10,181 bases of DNA from Candidatus Aenigmatarchaeota archaeon (GTDB lineage Archaea; Aenigmatarchaeota; Aenigmatarchaeia; QMZP01): the NCBI GenBank assembly GCA_016202785.1, contig JACQOC010000096.1:1-10181 (forward strand), given 5' to 3'. Positions 5,209-10,181 of this stretch are shown piece by piece. Below the pieces are notes generated by a model. That model worked only from the letters and a program-made list of their open reading frames with translations. It did not search any database and was not told the DNA's origin. Position 1 is the stretch's first letter, and each line of letters opens with the position of its first letter. The position numbers and the translations under genes were made by a program.

Positions 5209-5784
5209 ATGAAACTGAAATACCGCAAAAAAAGGCAAATAGAATGGAACCAAGCTTACCAAAAAGTTGTCGAATGGTTCTTCGCATATCCGACAATGGC
5301 GCTTGGGCTCAGTGATCTCGCTGCACGGCTCGAGATATCAAAGACCAGCGCCAACGTCGCAGTGAATGCTCTGGCATATGACGGTTTCCTGAAAATAGAC
5401 GTTATCGGCAGAGTCTGGCGCATATCTTGCAACCAAGATCACTTCTATAATTTCTCGCGCAAAATCAGTTATAACCTGATCGCAGTATACGAATCCGGAA
5501 TCCTGGCAGCGGTCCATGCAAAGATACCTAATCCAAAGGCGGTCATATTGTTCGGCAGCTACCGGAAAGGCGACGATACCGACAAAAGCGACATAGATAT
5601 CGCGGTAGAGGTATTGGGTGATGTTGAGGTCGACGTCATCGAACTGGGCGAGATAAACGTCGGCTTCCGGGAGAACGTTCCGGTGAACCTGCACATATTC
5701 TCACGGAAGAGCGTCGACATCAACCTCTTCGCCAACATCGCCAACGGGATTTTGCTCGAAGGATTCCTGGAGGTCAGGCCATGA
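5209..5784 (+). CDS. Winged-HTH plus MNT-type nucleotidyltransferase (MntA-like antitoxin)
   Basis: In this 191-residue protein, residues 10-75 form a winged HTH (helix-turn-helix at about 35-60, wing near IDVIGRVWRIS). Residues 108-190 form a minimal nucleotidyltransferase domain with LFGSYRKGDDTDKSDIDIAV: Gly116-Ser117 bind nucleotide, and Asp128 and Asp130 are metal ligands. In MNT proteins the third carboxylate sits in the next core strand. By pattern that strand is VPVNLHIFS, with Asn160 where Asp is expected, so catalysis may be weakened. MNT antitoxins of the MntA/HepT type neutralise HEPN RNases by adding AMP. The HTH suggests it also regulates its own operon, and the repeat array upstream supports that. 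The stop overlaps the HEPN start by four bases (ATGA). Base composition looks less GC-rich than in the neighbours, compatible with transfer. Confidence 0.82.
   Translation: MKLKYRKKRQIEWNQAYQKVVEWFFAYPTMALGLSDLAARLEISKTSANVAVNALAYDGFLKIDVIGRVWRISCNQDHFYNFSRKISYNLIAVYESGILAAVHAKIPNPKAVILFGSYRKGDDTDKSDIDIAVEVLGDVEVDVIELGEINVGFRENVPVNLHIFSRKSVDINLFANIANGILLEGFLEVRP
5769..5774 (+). promoter_or_regulatory. Strong Shine-Dalgarno site for the HEPN gene
   Basis: GGAGGT ends six bases before ATG 5781, inside the end of the MNT gene. It favours 5781 over the adjacent in-frame ATG at 5784 and indicates coupled translation of the pair. In contrast, most first genes in the window have no SD. Confidence 0.7.
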
Positions 5785-6176
5785 TGGCAAAAAGGCCTGA
5801 CCGGATGAAGGCCGTGAGTATCATCGAGGCAGCAGAAAGGGATATGAAATTCACCATGACACTCAACCCGACCAAGGAGTCAGGCGCGACCATCGTGCGT
5901 AACATCTATGAGAGCTTCCGCATGCTGGGGGAAGCCTTGCTGACCGCCAGAGGCGTCCGCTCCCAGGACCACAGGGAGACCATAAACGAGCTGTTCAAGA
6001 TTAAAGCGGATACGCCGCGGCCGCTGCACCTGATAGACAGTCTGAGGCGCCTTCGGCACGGGATAAACTACTATGGTTATGCGCCAAAGATGGAAGAGGT
6101 TGCGGATGCCATATCAATAGCAGAAGGCTGTTTCCCGCCGCTGCTGAAAGAAGTGAGGAAGAAAGTAAATGCCTGA
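5781..6176 (+). CDS. HEPN-domain protein (HepT-like toxin)
   Basis: This 131-residue all-helical protein fits HEPN RNases in length, helix pattern and its position after an MNT gene. Helices cover about 9-30, 35-58, 64-76, 82-97 and 102-128. The functional segment is SLRRLRHGINYYGY (87-100). HepT toxins carry R-x4-H-x-Y; aligning Arg92 gives Tyr97 in place of His and Gly99 in place of the modified Tyr, with tyrosines at 97, 98 and 100. His93 directly follows Arg92. RNA cleavage by the usual mechanism is therefore uncertain. The variant may use another histidine, be an inactive or binding-only HEPN, or belong to the archaeal group with RN/RH-x3-Y motifs. It is translationally coupled to the MNT gene. 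The product pair probably forms a complex. Confidence 0.8.
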   Translation: MMAKRPDRMKAVSIIEAAERDMKFTMTLNPTKESGATIVRNIYESFRMLGEALLTARGVRSQDHRETINELFKIKADTPRPLHLIDSLRRLRHGINYYGYAPKMEEVADAISIAEGCFPPLLKEVRKKVNA

Positions 6177-6185
6177 CCGCATTAC

Positions 6186-6196
6186 ATAAAATTATT
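6186..6196 (+). promoter_or_regulatory. Likely TATA element for rad50
   Basis: ATAAAATTATT is centred about 28 bases before ATG 6219, in an AT-rich gap after the HEPN gene. No SD precedes the ATG, consistent with a leaderless rad50 transcript separate from the toxin-antitoxin operon. The exact box within the AT-rich run is uncertain. Confidence 0.45.
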
Positions 6197-6218
6197 AGCC
6201 TCTTTTCCAAACCTTAGC

Positions 6219-8561
6219 ATGATAACCAAGGTGCGGCTTAAGCACTGGAAATCGCATTTGGATACCAACCTGGAGTTCGCCACGGGCGTTAATGCGCTAG
6301 TCGGCATCATGGGCTCGGGCAAAACCAGCGTCGTGGAAGCGGTCTGTTTTGCCCTGTACGGCACCTTCCCGGCCCTGCAGATCCGCAAGGTTGCTTTGGA
6401 CGACCTGGTCATGGCCAAACCGCAGGAGAAGAAAAGCGCTGAAGTCGAGCTGGAATTCCAGGCCGGTAATGACGCTTACTCAATCAAGCGCAGCATCGAG
6501 AAGGGCAAAGGCACCGCTTACGCGGAAATCCGCAAGAACGGCCTGCTCATCGACGTTGGCACCAAAAACGTGACGCAGCATGCCGAACAAATCCTGGGCA
6601 TGGATTATGACCTTTTTTCCCGGGCCGTCTATTCCGAACAGAACGGCATCGACCAGCTGCTTCGGCTGCCCAAGGGCCAGCGCATGGAGCAATTGGATAG
6701 GATGCTGCAGCTGGACAAGTTCAAGAACGCCAGGGACAACGCCATCGGGCTGCGCAACGCCTATGCCAGCAGCCAGCGCGAGTTGCAGAAAGTCATCATC
6801 GACTTGGAAAAGGAAGGCCTGCAGGCCAGGCGGCAAGCCCTGCAGGACGAAATCGCTGGCCTGGAAGCGGAGCAAAACCGCTTGGCGCAGGAGCTCGGGC
6901 AGGCAACCAAGGGCAAAATGGCAAAGGCCATAGAAGTGGAGAAAACCGAAGGGATTGCCGAACAAAAGGCCGGCCTGCAGGCGCGGCTCAAAGCGGCAGA
7001 AAGCGCGGCGCGCGAGATTGGCGCGGAAATAGCTAGGCTGGAGCAGGAGCTGCACGGCTTCGATGCTGCGTCAGCTGCAAAACTGCAGCAGCTGGCGCAA
7101 GCGGCAAATGCTGCCCGTAACAGCCTGGCAACGGCGCGTGCTGAAGAGAAAAGATTGCTGGCCGAAGCCGCTGGCGCCAGCACCAAGGCGAAGCACATTA
7201 GAGAAAAGGAATTGCCGAAGCTTGAAGCGGAAACAGTCCAGCGGCAAAAGTTGGCCGAAGAAAACCGGCAAATCACCGGCAAGCTGGGCGGCCAGCCGGA
7301 CACGGCAATACAGGAGATTGCCGCGGCCTTGGAAGCGGCCAGGAAAGAGGCATATTCGATGGCGTCCCGGTTGGCCGAGCTGGGACGGCATATGAAAGAG
7401 CTGGAGCTGGAGATGTGCCCGGTCTGCTTGCGGCCCATGGACCTAGAGCGGCGCAACATATTGCTCGAGGAAAAAAGCCTGGAGGCGGGCCGCCTGCAGG
7501 AACGGTTAGCGGCTGAAACAAGCAAGGCGGCCGGGCAGGAGCAGATGCTGCAGCAGGCCGAGCAGATGCAGAAACAGCATATGCTCAACGCCCAGAAGCT
7601 GGAAGGGTTGGCGAATGAACGCATGATACCGGAAAAGGCCAAGGAAGCGGAGCAGCTGGAAGCGCTGGCCGGCCAGGCCCGGAAAAATGCGGCACAGACT
7701 GCCGAGCTTGCCACTCGTCTGGAAGGCGCGGTGCAGGCGATGCTGCTGGAACAGGAACGGATCGAGCGCAAGCTCAAGGACCAAAGCAGTTTGGCCGCGT
7801 TGCAGGCAAAGCTAGCGGCCCAGGCAAAAGAGCGGGCCGAGCTGGCGGCAGGCCTGGCGGCGGTTGAAACGGAGCTGAAGGGCTTGGATCTGACCGCATT
7901 GCGCCAAACGCTGCAGCAGCTGGCCGCTGCGGAGGCAGCGCTTGGCGCCAAACTCACGGCAGCCAGGGAGCGGCTGGCGGACCGGAAAGAACTGCTGGAA
8001 CAGGCAAGCGGCAGGGCCAGGCTGCTGGACGGCTACCGGAATAAGGCCGGCCAGTCAGGCCGCTGGCAAGGCATGCTGGCCAGCTTTGTCGAGGCGGTGC
8101 AGGCGACCCAGGCGCAGTTAAGGGATGAGTTTCTGGTATCAGTCAATGCGGCCATGAATTCGATCTGGCCGGACATTTACCCGTATGGCGATTTCGAAGA
8201 AATCAGGCTTGCCATTCGGGACGATTACGTTTTGGAAATGCGGCGCGGCCAGCAATGGCTGTCGGCTGACGGCGCGGCGTCCGGCGGGGAACGGAGCTTG
8301 GCAGTGCTGGCGTTGCGCATCGCTTTTGCCATGGCTTTTGCCCCCAAGCTGAAGTGGCTGGTGCTGGATGAGCCGACGCATAACCTGGACCGCAATGCCA
8401 TCGAGCATTTCTCGCAGGCATTGCGCGAGAAGGTGCCGGCCATGGTCGACCAGGTGTTTCTCATAACGCACGAAGAGGCCATAACGGACGGCATTGCCTG
8501 CACCTACCGTTTGGAGCGGCAGAAAGAGCTGGGCGAACCGACGCGAAGCGTAAGGATATGA
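6219..8561 (+). CDS. rad50: DNA double-strand-break repair ATPase Rad50
   Basis: This 780-residue SMC-like ATPase works with the nuclease Mre11 to recognise and process DNA ends. The N-terminal lobe has Walker A GIMGSGKT (29-36) and the Q-loop YSEQNGID (Gln141). Residues about 180-395 and 410-620 are Ala/Gln/Glu/Leu-rich antiparallel coiled coils. The zinc hook CPVC (Cys400, Cys403) at their midpoint dimerises two molecules. The C-terminal lobe has the signature SGGERS (688-693), Walker B WLVLDEPT (Asp717, Glu718) and the H-loop His751. All catalytic residues are present. In Walker A, Met31 replaces the Asn common in Rad50. The length is modest against about 880 residues in Pyrococcus, from shorter coiled coils. 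No mre11, herA or nurA is in the window, so the usual repair operon is not seen here. SbcC-like naming is possible, but the zinc hook and archaeal context favour Rad50. Confidence 0.95.
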   Translation: MITKVRLKHWKSHLDTNLEFATGVNALVGIMGSGKTSVVEAVCFALYGTFPALQIRKVALDDLVMAKPQEKKSAEVELEFQAGNDAYSIKRSIEKGKGTAYAEIRKNGLLIDVGTKNVTQHAEQILGMDYDLFSRAVYSEQNGIDQLLRLPKGQRMEQLDRMLQLDKFKNARDNAIGLRNAYASSQRELQKVIIDLEKEGLQARRQALQDEIAGLEAEQNRLAQELGQATKGKMAKAIEVEKTEGIAEQKAGLQARLKAAESAAREIGAEIARLEQELHGFDAASAAKLQQLAQAANAARNSLATARAEEKRLLAEAAGASTKAKHIREKELPKLEAETVQRQKLAEENRQITGKLGGQPDTAIQEIAAALEAARKEAYSMASRLAELGRHMKELELEMCPVCLRPMDLERRNILLEEKSLEAGRLQERLAAETSKAAGQEQMLQQAEQMQKQHMLNAQKLEGLANERMIPEKAKEAEQLEALAGQARKNAAQTAELATRLEGAVQAMLLEQERIERKLKDQSSLAALQAKLAAQAKERAELAAGLAAVETELKGLDLTALRQTLQQLAAAEAALGAKLTAARERLADRKELLEQASGRARLLDGYRNKAGQSGRWQGMLASFVEAVQATQAQLRDEFLVSVNAAMNSIWPDIYPYGDFEEIRLAIRDDYVLEMRRGQQWLSADGAASGGERSLAVLALRIAFAMAFAPKLKWLVLDEPTHNLDRNAIEHFSQALREKVPAMVDQVFLITHEEAITDGIACTYRLERQKELGEPTRSVRI

Positions 8562-8567
8562 GCCGGC

Positions 8568-8576
8568 GATATTAAC
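8568..8576 (+). promoter_or_regulatory. TATA-like box for the NFACT gene
   Basis: GATATTAAC is centred about 27 bases before ATG 8599. It is flanked by near-inverted arms GCCGGCG (8562-8568) and CGCTGGC (8579-8585) with one mismatch. No SD is present. Confidence 0.5.
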
Positions 8577-8598
8577 GGCGCTGGCAATAGTACATAAT

Positions 8599-10181
8599 AT
8601 GGAACGGAAAGCCGAGATTACCGCCTTTGACGTGCGCTTCCTGGCGCAAGAGCTGCAGGCATTCGTCGGCGGCCGGGTCAAAAAAATTTACCAGCAGGGC
8701 GGCACCTTCTGCTTTGTCTTGAAATCCGGCAAGGCTGAGGCCAACCTTCTGGTCGATGCGGGCATTGCGTATCTTGCTGCGGCGCGGCCAACCGCCGGCC
8801 GCAAGCCCAGCGATTTCTGCATGCTGCTGCGCAAATATCTTGAAGGCAAGACCGTAAGGGCGATAAGGCAGCCGGGCTTCGAGCGGATCGTCGAGATTAG
8901 GGTTAGCGATGCGTTTGTCGCCATCGAGCTGCTGCGGCCGGCCAACGTAATACTTTGCGACGCCAGCGGCAAGATAATCATGCCCTGGCAGCGCCAGGCA
9001 TTCAAGGACCGGCAGCTGCTACCCGGCGTCACCTATCTGCATCCGCCACAGGTCACTGATCCGATGGCGCTGAGCCAGGCCGATTTCCAAAGCTTGCTGG
9101 CCGCCAGCCAGAACATGGCAGTAGTTTTCTTAGCCGCCCTCGGCTTCGGCGGCCGCTATGCGGAAGAAATCTGTTTCCGGGCCGGCATCGACAAGAAGAA
9201 GGAGTCACGGGCACTGACCGACGGGGAGGCGCAGCGGCTGTTCGCTGCTATGCACGCAATGCAGAATGATTTCAGTCCGGCTGTTTATGACGGGCTGGTC
9301 GTTGCCGTCGAAATGAAGTCGCTGGCCGGGAAGGGGCGCAAAAGTTTCGCCAGCTTTTCCCAGGCCGTGGCAGCCTATCTTGCCAGCATGCCGGCTAACG
9401 GGGCAGAGCAAGCGGATGAGAATGAACGGCAAGCGAAGCTGGCGCGCATCGCGCAAGCGCGCCAGGCGAAGAAGGCGAGCCTGGCGCAAGCCGCTGGCGA
9501 GAACCGCAAGAAAGCGGATATGGTCATGGCCAACCTGGACACGGTAAGGGTCATCCTGGCGGGAATATCCAAGGCCAGGCAGAAGGGCATGGGCTGGGAC
9601 GAGATCAAGCGGAAGCTGAAGCAGGATCCGGCGCAGCAGGCCAGGTGCATTCGCGAAATCCGGGAGCACGAAGGCGTTGTCCGGCTTGAGCTAGACGGCG
9701 TGCTGGTGGACATCGACATTACCAAGTCGGCCGAGGAAAACGCAACCGGCATGTATGAGGGCATGAAGAAGACCAAGGGCAAGCTGCAACGGCTGGCGGC
9801 CATTGAAGCGCAGCCGATAATGCCAGTGAAGCGCGCAAAGGCTATTGTCAAACGGGGCAAGATGGCCTGGTACGAGAAGTTCCGTTGGTTCATCACCTCC
9901 GACGGCTTGGTTGCGGTTGGCGGGCGCAGCGCGCAGCAGAACGAGATGGTCTTCAAGAAATACCTGAAAGAGAATGACCTGGTGTTCCATGCCAACGTGC
10001 AGGGCGCAAGCCTGGTGGTGCTGAAAACCGAGGGCCGGCCAGTGGATCGGGCGAAAAAGGAAGCGGCTGAATTTGCCGCGGTCAATTCCCGGGCTTGGAC
10101 CAGCAGTTTGGGGTCAGCGGACGTCTATTGCGTGCCGGGCAGCCAGGTTTCCAAGACGCCGCCGTCCGGCATGTACGTAGC
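8599..10181 (+). CDS. rqcH: NFACT/NEMF-family (Rqc2/RqcH-like) ribosome quality-control factor (partial, 3' end outside window)
   Basis: An open frame of 527 complete codons continues past the window. The family binds 50S/60S subunits carrying stalled peptidyl-tRNA and can add C-terminal tails. NFACT-N covers about 1-140: TAFDVRFLAQEL (Asp11), KPSDFCMLLRKYLEGK (69-84) and QPGFERIVEI (91-100). The Asp-Arg pair described for Rqc2/RqcH appears as Glu95-Arg96. A helix-hairpin-helix region follows (about 150-215, LGFGGRYAEEICFRAGI), then coiled coils (about 270-420). The NFACT-R domain starts near Trp424 with KFRWFITSDGLVAVGGRSAQ, then NEMVFKKYLKENDLVFHANVQGAS. The segment SRAWTSSLGSADVYCVPGSQ near the edge matches the conserved AW...Y-V-QVSK stretch, with Cys where Trp is usual. 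It has its own promoter 37 bases after rad50. Assignment is secure; tailing activity is not shown. Confidence 0.93.
   Translation, partial: MERKAEITAFDVRFLAQELQAFVGGRVKKIYQQGGTFCFVLKSGKAEANLLVDAGIAYLAAARPTAGRKPSDFCMLLRKYLEGKTVRAIRQPGFERIVEIRVSDAFVAIELLRPANVILCDASGKIIMPWQRQAFKDRQLLPGVTYLHPPQVTDPMALSQADFQSLLAASQNMAVVFLAALGFGGRYAEEICFRAGIDKKKESRALTDGEAQRLFAAMHAMQNDFSPAVYDGLVVAVEMKSLAGKGRKSFASFSQAVAAYLASMPANGAEQADENERQAKLARIAQARQAKKASLAQAAGENRKKADMVMANLDTVRVILAGISKARQKGMGWDEIKRKLKQDPAQQARCIREIREHEGVVRLELDGVLVDIDITKSAEENATGMYEGMKKTKGKLQRLAAIEAQPIMPVKRAKAIVKRGKMAWYEKFRWFITSDGLVAVGGRSAQQNEMVFKKYLKENDLVFHANVQGASLVVLKTEGRPVDRAKKEAAEFAAVNSRAWTSSLGSADVYCVPGSQVSKTPPSGMYV

Noticed and set aside
6761..7957. 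A 398-codon open frame antisense to rad50
   Set aside because: It is Ser/Cys/Ala-rich and mirrors the GC-rich, low-complexity coiled-coil codons of rad50. It has no promoter or domain, and the sense frame is certain.
9375..10085. 236-codon minus-strand frame opposite the NFACT gene
   Set aside because: It is a shadow frame of low complexity. The plus frame matches NFACT family motifs throughout.

Overview
The window is archaeal. It encodes ribosomal protein S6e, Rad50, an RPA-type OB-fold protein, an NFACT/NEMF-family protein, a histone-fold protein and a membrane M50 protease. Ten start codons are preceded at the archaeal distance by TATA-like boxes. Most genes lack both a leader and a Shine-Dalgarno (SD) sequence, which suggests mainly leaderless transcription. 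Genes are densely packed, no gap exceeds about 105 bases, and base composition is GC-rich by eye. A DPANN-type archaeon (Micrarchaeota or Diapherotrites-like) would fit the degenerate M23-like lipoprotein and the coiled-coil histone. That placement is a guess from gene style, not from a search.

Left part (1-1548): two minus-strand genes. One is a partial lipoprotein with a duplicated helical module and a degenerate M23-peptidase-like domain, cut by the window edge. The other is a histone-fold protein with an acidic N-terminal tail and a C-terminal coiled coil. An 88-bp divergent promoter region separates the histone gene from a plus-strand site-2-protease-like M50 metalloprotease with a PDZ insert.

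Middle part (2737-5105): rps6e with a Lys/Glu-rich tail, then a 289-residue protein I do not recognise. Its stop codon overlaps that of a convergent 69-residue CxxC...CxxC protein. That small gene is divergent from an RPA32-like single-stranded-DNA-binding protein (OB fold plus C-terminal winged helix).

Right part (5106-10181): an AT-rich 103-bp region with short repeats spaced 19-20 bp precedes a two-gene operon. The first gene is a winged-HTH plus MNT nucleotidyltransferase and the second a HEPN protein, i.e. an MntA/HepT-like toxin-antitoxin pair. Key residues of both look altered. Next come rad50 (zinc-hook ATPase, no mre11 in the window) and a partial NFACT protein of ribosome-associated quality control.

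The RPA-like protein and Rad50 both belong to DNA replication and repair, and the toxin-antitoxin cassette lies between them. S6e and the NFACT protein belong to translation. Almost every gene has its own promoter, so neighbours need not be co-expressed. The exception is the MNT-HEPN pair, which overlaps by four bases and has a strong SD before the second gene.
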